Shown: piece by piece, positions 1-10,974 of the stretch
Numbering within the stretch: the first letter of the stretch is position 1
How the letters are laid out: each line of letters begins with the position of its first letter
Source of the DNA: Punctularia strigosozonata HHB-11173 SS5
Lineage: Eukaryota; Basidiomycota; Agaricomycetes; Corticiales; Punctulariaceae
Assembly (NCBI RefSeq): GCF_000264995.1
Contig: NW_006767451.1
Coordinates: 22,807-86,806, forward strand
Direction of reading: 5' to 3'
DNA: 64,000 bases
Program-made: the position numbers and the translations under genes
Notes under the pieces: generated by a model
What the model was told of the DNA's origin: nothing
The model's database searches: none
Seen by the model: the letters and a program-made list of their open reading frames with translations, nothing else

Positions 1-545
1 AGGTCTGGCGGTGGCCGTAGGCGGTGTACAGGGTTCGCACGGGCTTTTACTAAGAACGCCTTGACGCTCGCTCTACGCTTCGGCTACTATCCATTCGCCA
101 TCTTTATACATTCACTTTCTGTGCAACATACTCTCCTCGGTGCGCACCCGGACGTTGCGCAGTATGGAATACGTGGCGGCAAGTTGACTGTCCTTCCGGC
201 ACATCCTGTGCAATATTCAATGATCCGGCTGTGGTGTGCTTTCGGTGTTGATATCTGGCTGTTCAGCTACGCAATGGTCTGCCTTCTCTCCATCGCGACG
301 TTGCCAACCGGTCTGGCCGCGATCTATTCATTATGGGCTGGCGTAGATGCCTACCAGAGTGCTGCGGATTGTTGTCGCTTCACGCGTTTTGGCAGGCGGA
401 TACAGTATAAGAGGGCATGTCGCAGCTCTCCGATTCTTTACCCCGGTCGGTCCCCATCATCTCGTACAGTCACTTTCCTTTGCTTTGTAGGCCAGGCGCC
501 GTTGTCTATCATATCCCTAAACATCCCATCCCTCTCGAAAACAAC
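1..545. other. 5' flank without a recognised gene
   Basis: No open frame here resembles a known protein. The longest frame begins with a TTG codon and reads into the signal-peptide exon of the next gene in another frame. A C/T-rich stretch shortly before position 546 fits a fungal promoter or leader. Confidence 0.4.
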
Positions 546-1101
546 ATGTTCGTTCGTGCATCGGTGTTCACTCTTGCGGCCTTGGTTGTCTATGCGCTTG
601 CCGCCCCTACGCGCCGAACCAACACCGGAGACGGTGGGTTACACCCGAAATCGATAGGGGCCTTGTAACCGAGTAGCTTTAGTCACGTTCTTTGAGCCTG
701 GTCTGGGCGCATGCGGTCAAACCAATAGCGCATCCGATTCGATCGTCGCCATTTCGTCGACGTTGTTCCAGTACGTTTTGCTCTTACCGGCGCTGAACTT
801 GTCGGCCAATTATTTCTGTTGCCTATCACAGAAGCTTGCAAGGCGCCACTGCGAACCCAAACGCTAACCCCGTGTGTGGGAAGACCATCACGGCGAACTG
901 TGCGTGATATGGGTGTATCTACTCTCATTTAGTTGTATTGATTCATGAATTCTAGTCCAAGGGAAGACTGCCACTGTGACCATCGTGGACGCTTGCCCCG
1001 GTTGCGCGCAGTTCGACCTTGATTTCTCGCCGGCGGCGTTCAGTCAGCTCGCAGACCCCAGCGTAGGCAGGTTGACTGGCGTCACATGGGACTTCGACTA
1101 G
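546..1101 (+). CDS. Small secreted expansin-like (barwin/RlpA-fold) protein
   Basis: Four exons, 546-633, 683-770, 832-899 and 956-1101, join in frame to about 129 residues. The first exon encodes a signal peptide (MFVRASVFTLAALVVYALAA). Exon 2 begins with TFFEPGLGACG, the usual start of the double-psi beta-barrel in small fungal expansin-like proteins, and exon 4 carries VDACPGCAQFDL. Four cysteines lie in the positions expected for this fold. Such proteins are secreted and loosen or bind polysaccharide, and most have no shown enzyme activity. The length matches the single-domain family, with no carbohydrate-binding extension. Splice phases agree at all three introns. The exon 3 donor (T|gtgcgt) is the least certain. 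Family assignment is firm, the biological role is inferred. Confidence 0.82.
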
Positions 1102-1312
1102 TGGGTTTGCGGGGCGACGCTGGCAAGTGTTGTCTCATGACGTTGTCCCAGCGGGGATGTTGGACGAGGATACTATATCGGTGATATTGATGGCAGTGCA
1201 TACTGAGCAATGAAAGTTGTCTTGCCGATGCGCATATCTGGACAACATCGAGTCATATCTCGAAACACTCATTTCGGTCAAGAAAAGAAGCTGAGGGGCG
1301 CCCTAGAACACT

Positions 1313-2482
1313 TCAGAGACTGATAGGTAGATCTGGCCCCAAGTCCAACGGAAAATCGGTGCTCAATCCTCCGAATGCCAATTTGATATTACCTGAGTCC
1401 AAGGTACAGCAGGCAATCACGAAGATCGTGCATCAATACTCACTTTCGGTAATTTCCGCGACCTCAAGCTGCTCGTCATCCGCAAAGACGAGGATCTGTG
1501 CGACAGTGGCGGCGAGGGTTGCGAAATTGGTTTGTACCACACTAGGCTTCCAGCCGAGCTCGAAAGGGAGTTTTTCCTGTTCGAACAGCATGTTGACGAA
1601 GCTTTGAGGCGCCATGGCAATGATCGGCGCGCTCATGACCTGCCAGGAGATTCCGTGTCAGGAAGGAATCGTCGCCCAGTCATCACGGACGCACTGATAA
1701 GTATAACGCCGCCTCGCCATACGCGATAAGTGCATGTTGGGCGAGCCATGTAATGTTAGGATTACGAGCGACGGAGTCTTCGAGGCGAGCTTGGCGGACA
1801 AGCCCGGCCGTCTCTGTGGTGTAGAAGCCGTTGACAGCGGAGTTGTTGAGTGTCTGGAATATAGTCGTATTGAAGTCGTGATTGTCGCCGAAGAACGCAT
1901 CCTCGCGAGAGACTGAAGCTGTATCAGGGCGTGAGATGCGGAGGCAGGCATATCGATTTCACGCCGGACTTCTGTGCTCACCATCGTGTTCAATGGGGAA
2001 GTTGTGCCTGAATCGTCGATCAATGCCGTCGAGGTGAGTCAGAGAAATGATTAGTGCTTACTCGTTCAAATCGTCCAGGTCAAATATCAATCCTCCTTTC
2101 GCTATGGCGCCGTTCGAAAGAAGGGAAGTCGTCCCGATGACGGTACAGAAGTCAGCTCCAACGTTCAATCCATCTGCGCGCATCTTTGTGAATCAATATT
2201 TTTACCAACAGTATAAGCGTTAAAAACCTTGGCAAGCAGTAACAAGGGTAGGAATCGAGATGGACTTTCCGTCGCGGGGCAGGAAACCGTGGTTTGCGAG
2301 CCTGAGGGGGATTGGTAAGTGGCGTTACGACGTTCTCTTCGTTGTACTGCGATCTCATACGTGTTCAGACCGGGACAGGGGGAGCGGACGGCGCCTGAAA
2401 TCTGCGACGCAGGTATCCATTCAGGTGGGCTCTGGGCGAACGCAACTGAAAGGAAGATCAGAGCCGTGTAGATAGTCAACAT
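1313..2482 (-). CDS. Short-type heme-thiolate peroxidase (chloroperoxidase / peroxygenase family)
   Basis: Seven exons on the minus strand (2482-2361, 2301-2228, 2173-2062, 2007-1982, 1918-1695, 1639-1444, 1392-1313) give about 277 residues. Exon 1 has a signal peptide (MLTIYTALIFLSVAFA) and the SPCPGLNT motif whose cysteine ligates heme. It continues with LANHGFLPRDGKS, then DGLNVGADFC. The acid-base motif IEHDASVSRED is split between a 26-base exon and the next one. EHD rather than EGD, together with the length, places it in the short group with chloroperoxidase and MroUPO. The family uses hydrogen peroxide to oxygenate or halogenate organic substrates outside the cell. No frameshift or stop is seen. 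An upstream in-frame ATG at 2584 would bury the signal peptide, so I prefer 2482. Substrate cannot be read from sequence. Confidence 0.87.
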
Positions 2483-3184
2483 CGCGTGGCACTGGATAGG
2501 GTGGAACCTCGAGGAGAACGCAGAGTACAATGCATTCTTTAAGTGAGACCTCTTCATCATTTGGCGATGTTGCTTCACTGACATGACTTCACCAGAATAG
2601 AACGAGTGACGTCTCGTCTGGCGAGAGCCCAGCAGTGACCGGCGAGCTCCCTATAGTCTCTTAAGTATAGGTCGTGGGTACCGGAAGGTGAGGCTACACA
2701 TGCCTGCATTGAATTGCCAACCTCGGGTGTATTCCATTCATCCACGCGGAGTGAGAGGAACCAGAGGATGGTATTGGTTTGACACTCGGATTTGCGCTCT
2801 TCGGGACGTAAAAACATGCAGTGGCAACGTGCGTATCAGATGATTGCTAGTCGTTTGCAGTACGTCGTCACTTCCCCGAACCAGTTTAGAATGTATGACG
2901 CGCGAGGATATATCGCGGAGCTGCGGCGAACGACCTCTTGTGCAACCGCGCCCGCGTTATGACGCGCAACTATCGTGCCGGGACAATCCTCGACGAGTAA
3001 AACTTGGGAGCGTGGTTTTTTAAGCAGCCTTCGTCCGATTAGAAGTTTCAACGTCGTAGCACAAGCGTTTATATGTACATGTATCTATTCACAGTAGGGC
3101 ATTAGTGATGGTGGTACGCAATCGCTTGGCCGAGGAGATGCCTTCACCGAGCAGGCAGGCGGGCGCAAGCCAATGTTATGGTGC
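2483..3184. other. Intergenic region, no supported gene
   Basis: Two minus-strand frames (2575-2817 and 2836-3051) are open but short. They match no family I know and lack a convincing start or splice partner. The stretch separates the start of the peroxidase gene from the 3' end of the Mpv17-type gene. Confidence 0.35.
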
Positions 3185-4202
3185 TTAATCCACTTTTGCA
3201 AGCTCCTTCGCACCTGCCGCAATGGCATCGGGGTCCTCTTCCTTCTTTGCAGCCGCGTTTACGGCGCTGAGGTACGTGTCTGTGTGATCATGTCAATACA
3301 GCGGTCTTGAGAAGCACATAGCAACAGCCTTAGGGTAGGCACTGGGATCCGAGCAGGATAGAAGAGAGAACGCACTCCAGAACAAGCTGACCACGCCGAC
3401 AAAGACAAAACGGAAGTGAGGCGGTACTAGACCGAAGTTGATAAGTTGCGCAGGAATAAATACACCCCTGATGCGACAGTTAACATCGGCAGCTCCAAAG
3501 GTACGTCAAGAGACGCCTACCAGTTCTTAACGAGAGTGGGAGCATAATTTTCTTTTATACGTTCCTTGGCACCTTCAAGGCCCTTGCCTGGGGTATAACC
3601 ATCAGAACAGGCCATGACACGGAGGTGAGCTCAGTAAAGAATGCACCTTCAAGAAGAGACATGGACCCGAAAAAGAATGCGACAATCCCGGGAGTCAGAA
3701 GGAACTGATCCATCCATACCTGGATGTCGCGCAGACAAATTAGACTCCGATAGTGAGGCTGAGATATGACGACCGCACCATGTACACCACGCCCCGCTTT
3801 TTGTTCGCGAATTGTATCCGGCTCAGGAACTGGAACCATTTCGTGACAATCGGACCGAATAGACATCCTACGACAGCCAATGGCAGCACGAGCCATGCAT
3901 CAAAGGGTGACCGTATCGCAAACGCCTTATCATCACCTGCCACTTTACTCCGTAAACGGGATTGTGGGCTCACCTCCATAGAAGCTCAGTCGCGCTGTCC
4001 TCGCCAGGTCGTGATTCTTTCCCTTCTTCTCGATGGCCTGCTGCGCCAGCACGTCGCCTGCGCCGAACAGGAACGCGGCCGTACCGCATTGCGCAAGCAT
4101 CGGTCGGCGCTGAAGGACGGAGCTGCAGGACAGACATGAGCAACGATCTTCGAGAGTTATAGTGAGCATTCACTTGTAGGCGCGGAAGAGTCTGGAGGCC
4201 AT
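3185..4202 (-). CDS. Mpv17/PMP22-family membrane protein (Sym1-like)
   Basis: Seven exons (4202-4174, 4122-3974, 3867-3779, 3719-3647, 3587-3521, 3467-3376, 3279-3185) join to about 197 residues, the normal length of the family. The start MASRLFRAYNSVLQRRPMLA is typical. Conserved blocks follow in order: GDVLAQQAIE, LSFYGG, LFGPIVTKWFQFLSRIQ, a segment ending FFFGSMSLLEGK, TLVKNW, and the C-terminal PAQLINF and WNTY blocks. Four hydrophobic segments are expected. Family members sit in the inner mitochondrial membrane (yeast Sym1) or in peroxisomes and are thought to form channels, so location here is open. The gene is divergent from the DUF6593 gene, sharing 4203-5029 as upstream sequence. 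All splice phases agree. Confidence 0.9.
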
Positions 4203-5029
4203 GGTGGACGATTGCGAACGACAAGGGACGCGCTGGCGAGTGGAGACGCCCCCTTCGGAAATGCGGGGTTCGGTGAGGTAATCGGGGGCGGCGGCAACCC
4301 GGTCCGGTCGTTCTCACGCCTCACTTACGTTTTGGCTACATAGCGCGACTTCGCGCCTGCCTTCACTCTGATCAGGACCGTGACTATGCACCAGGGAAAA
4401 CGATTGGAAGGTACGACGCGGGCGCGAATGTGCAGGGTTATATGTGCCGGCTAGGACGGTGCTCTGGTCCAAGCTACGACTTCCATCCCATCTTATCCTT
4501 GCCGTGTGACGACTGTTCGTACTGGAGCGACATACGGTACCCCACGGCATCTCACAGACTGCCGGCACCATTATTGCTCAGTGGGATCTTCGGATGCTAC
4601 ACATCCTCGCTGCATGATCGAAGACCGCCCTTGGAAATCGACGTGCGATGACTTCGGAGACTAATACGATGCTGTGTTCGTCGGTATGGAAAGCAGCAGA
4701 CGCGGACGGACAGGACAATCCCCGGTCGCACGCTTCTCCAAGCCTGTGCGAAGGTCTGACAACTTGCCGCCGCACCCGGTCCCGGAGTGGGAACAGGCCG
4801 TCCGCACTTGGCAGCCGACGCAGCGTGTATGGGCTCCTGCATGGCTTGCTACACGGTGGACCGTTCCCGACCGGTCTGCGCCACGTTCTGTGCGCACACG
4901 TACCCGCGCGATGGGAACAGGAAACGCAGATATAACTCGTCTACCCGCCGCCTCCGCTTGGCAAAGACGAACTTCCAACTTCATCTTTCGCATCTCCCGC
5001 CCCTCTCTCCTTTCTCGTAATTCGCAACG
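4203..5029. other. Shared upstream region of two divergent genes
   Basis: This 0.8 kb lies between the starts of the Mpv17-type gene (-) and the DUF6593 gene (+). Long frames on both strands come from high GC content and few stops; none shows family similarity. A pyrimidine-rich run at about 4978-5020 leads into the plus-strand start, as is common in basidiomycete promoters. Confidence 0.45.
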
Positions 5030-5766
5030 ATGTCGCGCGCCGCCAAGAAGCCCGACCCGCCGCTCAAGTTCGAGTTCACGACGAACAGCGTGCGGAACAC
5101 GACGGTGTCCGTGGACGACGACAAGTTCATATACGAGATCGTCACCCGGTACTGGCACCCGAACATCACCAAGATCAACAAGGTCGACGTGGAGAGCCGT
5201 GAGGTCCGGCTCATCGCCGAGATCGAAAAGGCCGCCTCGCCCGGCGCCGAGGAGCGCGTGCGCCTCGGAGGCGAAGGCGCCCAGTGGGTCGACGCGAGCG
5301 AGTTCCTCAAGCAGGAAGCGAACGGGTTCGTACTGGCTTAGTGCCGTGCAATGTAGAGAGTAGGGCTGACATTCGCTGGACCAGCGCCACGACCTGGGTA
5401 TCCGAGACCGGTGAGGAGTACAGATGGGATAAACAGAAGGGAAAATTGGCTGTAAGCATCTGATACACGCTCGGCGAGACACAACCGTCTGATGCGCAAT
5501 GATCTAGCTTTTAAAGGCGTCAGAGGAAGCAGAGAAGCCCGAGCCACTTGCGAAGTACCACCCACACAAGCGTCATTTCTTTTTCTTCCGTATGTCGAAG
5601 CATGCATGGCTCGAGGTCAAGCCTGAGGCCGTCGGCGCACTTGATCAACTCATCAGTGAGTCGCTAACCATATCTGCGGAAGACCGCAGCAGCGTGCTGA
5701 TATTTGCTTGACTATCCAGTCAGTTACATCCTCGTCGAGAGAAAGCGAAGGCATGGTAAAGCGTAG
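5030..5766 (+). CDS. DUF6593-type basidiomycete protein
   Basis: Four exons (5030-5340, 5385-5451, 5508-5655, 5720-5766) make about 190 residues. The arrangement is that of the DUF6593 family, common in mushrooms and of unknown function: an N-terminal strand with RNTTV, KFIYEIVTRYWHPNITKINK, an AEIE block, then a GEEYRWD block encoded by the small second exon, and a C-terminal segment DQLIISYILVERKRR. The second exon is the key evidence, since TA|C across the intron restores the frame and gives FVLAY followed by TTWVSETGEEYRW. No signal peptide or membrane segment is seen, so it is probably intracellular. The ATG at 5030 follows a C/T-rich leader. No function should be inferred. Confidence 0.8.
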
Positions 5767-5958
5767 GCCGAGTTGCATTGCTTCGCAGATAGCTTCCTTG
5801 TATTGTACGTTGAATGGTCTAATGAGCGAGATAGATTTTTTGCGGGTTAGAGATACGATTTGCATGCCTGGTGTGATGTGCGTGCCGCGTGCGGTGACCA
5901 GGGGTCGACAAGGCCCCGGGAACCTCCGAAGCGCGTTCCGGGAACGCGCACGTGCATC

Positions 5959-5971
5959 TTCTCGAAATTTC
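5959..5971 (+). promoter_or_regulatory. Perfect three-unit heat shock element
   Basis: The bases TTCTCGAAATTTC form three alternating units (TTC, GAA, TTC) with exact two-base spacing, the binding site of trimeric heat shock factor. It lies about 100 bases before the HSP60 start codon. A looser inverted pair, GTTCCGGGAAC at 5935-5945, lies just upstream but has three-base spacing. Confidence 0.75.
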
Positions 5972-6069
5972 CCCGGCCGAGTTTTTCAAGTGCATCCGCC
6001 TCGTCATCCCCGTTCTTGCACCCCGTTCTCATCCTCTCCACCTCCCCCTCCTTGTTCCTTGGTCTCGCC

Positions 6070-8047
6070 ATGTCCCTCTCTGCCTCCTCGTCTTCCAGCG
6101 TTCTCCGTCGTGCCGCCGCTGCCGTCAAGCCTGTGCTTGCTCGCGGTGCGCACAAGGAAATCAAGTTCTCGAACGACGGACGCGCGAGCATCCTCAAGGG
6201 TGTCGATGTTCTTGCCGACGCGGTCAGCGTTACGCTTGGGCCCAAGGGTACGTCCAATGGCCAATTGGCTTTTATTGAGTTCGCTCAACATCGCGTTGCA
6301 GGCCGGAATGTGATCATCGAGCAGTCATTCGGCGGCCCGAAAATCACGAAGGGTACGTGTGCTTGCGGTTCCACTCAGACCTTTCGAGTAACTTATATAT
6401 CGTTTCATAGATGGTGTTACTGTCGCGAAGTCAATACAGCTCAAGGACAAGTTCGAGAACCTTGGTGCTCGGTGAGCTCCCCCATCCGTTATTGGTAATG
6501 AGGTTGGGAGTGTTCATCACTTCCGCTTCAGGCTTGTACAGGACGTTGCTCAAAAGACCAATGAGATCGCCGGTGACGGTACGACGACTGCGACTGTTCT
6601 TGCGCGCGCCATCTACTCGGAAGGTGTGAAGAACGTCGCCGCCGGTTGCAACCCTATGGACCTCCGCCGCGGTTCGCAGGCCGCCGTGGACCGCGTCGTC
6701 GCGTTCCTCTCCGAGAACGCGAAGCCGATCACTACCACCTCTGAGATTGCGCAGGTGGCGACCATCTCCGCGAACGGCGATACCCACGTGGGCGGTCTCA
6801 TTGCACAGGCGATGGAGAAGGTCGGAAAGGAGGGTGTGATCACCGTGAAGGAGGGCAAGACGATCGAGGATGAGATCGAAATCACGGAGGGCATGCGCTT
6901 CGACCGTGGTTTCATCTCTCCTTACTTCATTACGGATGTGAAGACGCAGAAGGTCGAATTTGAGAAGCCGTTGATCCTCCTCGCGGAGAAGAAGATCTCG
7001 TAGGTCTCCGTTTATACGACTCGCTGATCTTCCGGCTAATATTCTGTTAGTGTTCTCGCCGACCTCATGCCCTCCCTTGAAGCCGCTGTGTCGCAGCGCC
7101 GTCCTCTGCTCATCATCGCGGAGGATGTTGACGGAGAAGCCCTTGCCGCGCTCATTGTCAACAAGCTCCGTGGCCAGCTCCAGGTCGCCGCCGTCAAGGC
7201 TCCCGGCTTCGGTGACAACCGCAAGAACATCCTTGGCGATATCGCTATCCTTACTGGCGGCACTGTCTTCACGGATGAGGTCGACGTCAAGCTCGATGCT
7301 GCGACCCCTGACATGCTCGGATCCACGGGTAGCGTGACTATCACCAAGGAGGATACCATCATCCTCAATGGCGATGGCGGCAAGGACGCCATCCAGGCTC
7401 GCTGCGAGCAGATCCGCGGCGTGATCTCTGACCCCACCACCAGCGACTACGACAAGACCAAGCTCCAGGAGCGCCTTGCCAAGCTCTCCGGCGGTGTTGC
7501 CGTCATCAAGGTCGGTGGCGCTAGCGAAGTCGAGGTCGGCGAGAAGAAGGATCGCTACGACGACGCGCTCAACGCGACCCGCGCGGCCGTCGAGGAGGGT
7601 ATCCTTCCCGGTGGCGGTGTTGCGCTGCTTAAGGCGTCCCTCGCGCTCGCGACCAACTCCCCTGCGGCTGGCGCGTCCACCTCCTCACCTGTCTCACCCG
7701 ACGCGAAGCCGATCGCTACGGCGAACTTTGATCAGGACCTCGGCGTCTCCATCGTCCGCCGCGCGCTCACCCATCCCTCGCGAACGATCCTGAAGAACGC
7801 CGGCGAAGAATCCAGCGTGATCGTCGGCACCCTGCTCCAGCAGTACGGCGCCAAGGACAAGTTTGAGTGGGGATACGACGCCAGCCGTGGCGAGTACGTC
7901 GACATGATCAAGGCCGGCATCGTCGACCCGCTGAAGGTCGTGAGGACGGCGTTGGTTGATGCTGCCGGCGTCGCCAGCTTGTTGACCACGAGTGAGGCGT
8001 GCGTCGTCGAGGCTCCCGAGGAGAAGGCCCCAGCGGCACCGATGGGT

Positions 8048-8080
<33 letters not shown>

Positions 8081-8086
8081 TATTAG
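6070..8086 (+). CDS. HSP60: Mitochondrial chaperonin HSP60
   Basis: Five exons (6070-6247, 6302-6352, 6411-6471, 6532-6999, 7051-8086) give about 597 residues, the usual group I chaperonin length with a presequence. The N-terminus is rich in Ser, Ala and Arg ([20 protein letters not shown]), a matrix-targeting signal ending before [14 protein letters not shown]. Signature blocks are [17 protein letters not shown], the ATPase loop [26 protein letters not shown], and the C-terminal [13 protein letters not shown] tail. HSP60 assembles into heptameric rings that fold imported proteins in the matrix. A perfect heat shock element lies about 100 bases upstream, so heat induction is likely. The protein runs from presequence to GGM tail without a break. 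Assignment is secure. Confidence 0.97.
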
Positions 8087-8504
8087 ATGGACGAAAACCG
8101 CGGGCCAGAGGCCGGGTGATGGCCTTTGGTGGGTTGATCTCCACAAAAGTATCCTGCATCATGGGCTGTTGTTATCTGTTTCTGTCGCACGATTCTTCGC
8201 ACTACTCACGATCCCCACGTCGCATTCGCTACTGTTATGTGCCTTATAGTTATACGTACTTTGCTAACGCTGCTCAATCCGCAATACAATCCACCACTCA
8301 CCGCTTCCCTATTCTTTGCTGGATCGCCGCTCGCCACCAATCGACGGTGTTTATGTCAGTCCTTCCAATGAGAACGGATCCATTCCGAGTGTTGCGAGCG
8401 GCCGCGCGCCTCGAGGATCGCGTCGACGACTGGAAACTTTCGGGTTACCCGATCGTACCATATTCATAAACTCGTTCCGGGCGATCCATTTCACTGTGAC
8501 CGCG
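8087..8504. other. 3' flank of HSP60 before the assembly gap
   Basis: This holds the HSP60 3' untranslated region and unremarkable sequence up to the C homopolymer that borders the gap. No gene is supported. Confidence 0.5.
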
Positions 8505-8536
<32 letters not shown>

Positions 8537-9097
8537 NNNNNNNNNNNNNNNNNNNNNNNNNNNNNNNNNNNNNNNNNNNNNNNNNNNNNNNNNNNNNNNN
8601 NNNNNNNNNNNNNNNNNNNNNNNNNNNNNNNNNNNNNNNNNNNNNNNNNNNNNNNNNNNNNNNNNNNNNNNNNNNNNNNNNNNNNNNNNNNNNNNNNNNN
8701 NNNNNNNNNNNNNNNNNNNNNNNNNNNNNNNNNNNNNNNNNNNNNNNNNNNNNNNNNNNNNNNNNNNNNNNNNNNNNNNNNNNNNNNNNNNNNNNNNNNN
8801 NNNNNNNNNNNNNNNNNNNNNNNNNNNNNNNNNNNNNNNNNNNNNNNNNNNNNNNNNNNNNNNNNNNNNNNNNNNNNNNNNNNNNNNNNNNNNNNNNNNN
8901 NNNNNNNNNNNNNNNNNNNNNNNNNNNNNNNNNNNNNNNNNNNNNNNNNNNNNNNNNNNNNNNNNNNNNNNNNNNNNNNNNNNNNNNNNNNNNNNNNNNN
9001 NNNNNNNNNNNNNNNNNNNNNNNNNNNNNNNNNNNNNNNNNNNNNNNNNNNNNNNNNNNNNNNNNNNNNNNNNNNGCCCCCCCCCCCCCCCCCCCCC
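8505..9097. other. Assembly gap flanked by cytosine homopolymers
   Basis: A run of 32 C (8505-8536) is followed by 539 unknown bases (8537-9075), one G, and 21 C (9077-9097). The gap has a C run on both sides, so it probably spans a long G/C homopolymer tract that sequencing could not cross. True length and content are unknown. It may hold the promoter and 5' leader of the next gene. Confidence 0.95.
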
Positions 9098-9264
9098 ATC
9101 TTCCCCTTCGTTACAACCCGTTTCTCACCCTGATCTCGCCGATGCCAGCGCCCACGAACCCGACCGAGATCGCGTTGCAAGCCTCCACCACGAACGGTTC
9201 GCGCCTATTTGCCTCTGATACGATCGCTGCAACGCTGACTTCGGGGTATGAATGCGATACAGGA

Positions 9265-10562
9265 ATGTCGTCCGCCGAGAAGAAGAAGCAAGCTAGGGCC
9301 AAGTTCGAGGGCGTGTACCAGGTCCTGCGCAAGGACCTTCTGGACCACTTTGCGGGCGAGGGCATGCCGAAGGACGCCATCGAGTGGTACTCCAGGGTAT
9401 AGCCCAGCAGAACTCGGAAACGCTTCCGGAACTGATGGTCTATAGAACTTGGACTACAATGTTCCCGGCGGCAAGCTCAACCGCGGCATGTCCGTCGTCG
9501 ACTCGGTGGAGATCATCAAGGGTCGCGCGCTCACCGACGAGGAATACTTGAAGTCGGCGATCTTGGGGTGGTGCATCGAGCTGGTAAGCGCTCCAACTTT
9601 CACCTCTGAGCTTGGTCAAGGATTCACCCGACGCTAGCTTCAAGCTTTCTTCCTCGTCTCTGATGACCTGATGGACTCCTCGGTCACCCGTCGCGGTCAA
9701 CCATGCTGGTACCGCGTAGAGAACGTCGGCCTGATCTCGATTAACGACGCGTTCATGCTCGAGGGCGCTATCTACCACCTCCTCAAGAAGTATTTCCGGC
9801 AAGACTCGTACTACGTTGAACTGCTTGACCTCTTCCACGACGTCAGTGGCTTTTATGCCCCGTCAAATCCCTAGAACATTCTCACAGCACGTTACAGGTC
9901 ACCTACAAGACGGAAATGGGCCAGCTGATCGACCTCATCACCGCTCCTGAGGACCACGTCGACCTCGACAAGTTCTCGCTAAAGAAGTACGTGTGCTTCC
10001 TGTTTATAACCGTGCGGCGTACCGTTTTAACTACGATCATCGCAGGCATCAACTCATCGTCATCTACAAAACCGCCTTCTATTCCTTCTACCTCCCCGTC
10101 GCCCTCGCCATGCACGTCTGCGGCATCCCCCCATCCCCAAACTCTCCCTCGGACCCTTACAAGCTTGCGCACGAGATCCTTATCCCGCTCGGCGAGTACT
10201 TCCAGGTCCAGGACGACTTCCTCGACTTCGGGGGCACCCCGGAGCAAATCGGCAAGATCGGGACCGACATCCTCGATAACAAGTGCTCGTGGTGCATTAA
10301 TACCGCGCTCGCGGTCGCGACCCTAGAGCAGCGGAGGGTGTTGGACGAGAACTATGGCCGGAAGGACGCGGCGAAGGAGGCGAAGGTGAAGGAGGTGTTC
10401 GAGCAGGTCGAAATTCGGAGGCGGTACGAGGAGTACGAGCAGACCGCTTACGAGAGGATCAACGGACTGATTGAGACCATCCCCGCGGACGCGAAGGATG
10501 GGGAGCTGAAGAGGGAGGTGTTCACTAGCTTCTTGTCGAAGATCTACAAGAGGACGAAGTGA
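9265..10562 (+). CDS. ERG20: Farnesyl diphosphate synthase
   Basis: Five exons (9265-9396, 9446-9583, 9638-9841, 9898-9986, 10046-10562) give about 359 residues. The trans-prenyltransferase motifs are present: [13 protein letters not shown], the first aspartate-rich motif in [34 protein letters not shown], and the second aspartate-rich motif [13 protein letters not shown]. The C-terminus KIYKRTK is typical. The enzyme condenses isopentenyl diphosphate with dimethylallyl and then geranyl diphosphate to make farnesyl diphosphate for sterols, ubiquinone, prenylation and sesquiterpenes. I chose the ATG at 9265 (MSSAEKKKQ) because the in-frame extension to 9142 lacks family similarity and an acceptor-like sequence sits just before 9265. 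The 5' end lies near the assembly gap, so a leader exon may be missing. All intron phases agree. Confidence 0.94.
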
Positions 10563-10974
10563 TCGAAGGGTTGGGATATCAACTGCTAATCAAAAGACCA
10601 TTGTATAGTCGTATCATCGTGCTGAATAGAGATGCTTTGTTGAGATGCATTGAATGTGTATATACACCCAAAGAGGAGGAGGTGGTGGTTGTATACAGCG
10701 TACACGCAGAATTGTGGCGTAGACATGTGCCCGCGATAACTGATTTCGCGGCTGGCCCCTAGCGTTCTTCGTTTCACCGACCGGTAATATGGTTGCCTAC
10801 TACCCTCTCGGTTCTTGGGCTCCAACTGAAACCCTTTGACGGCTGTTCACATTCATAATTCGTTCCAACACACGACTACGAAAATCTTTTCATCGCCAAC
10901 GCACATCACTTGGTCTAGATTAGCTCGCACCCCAGCTCTCATCTCTGATTCCAAGCACCGCGACCTGAAGCAGC
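10563..10974. other. Intergenic region between two plus-strand genes
   Basis: It holds the 3' end of the farnesyl diphosphate synthase transcript and the promoter of the histidinol-phosphatase gene. A short minus-strand frame at 10586-10825 has no recognisable similarity. Confidence 0.4.
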
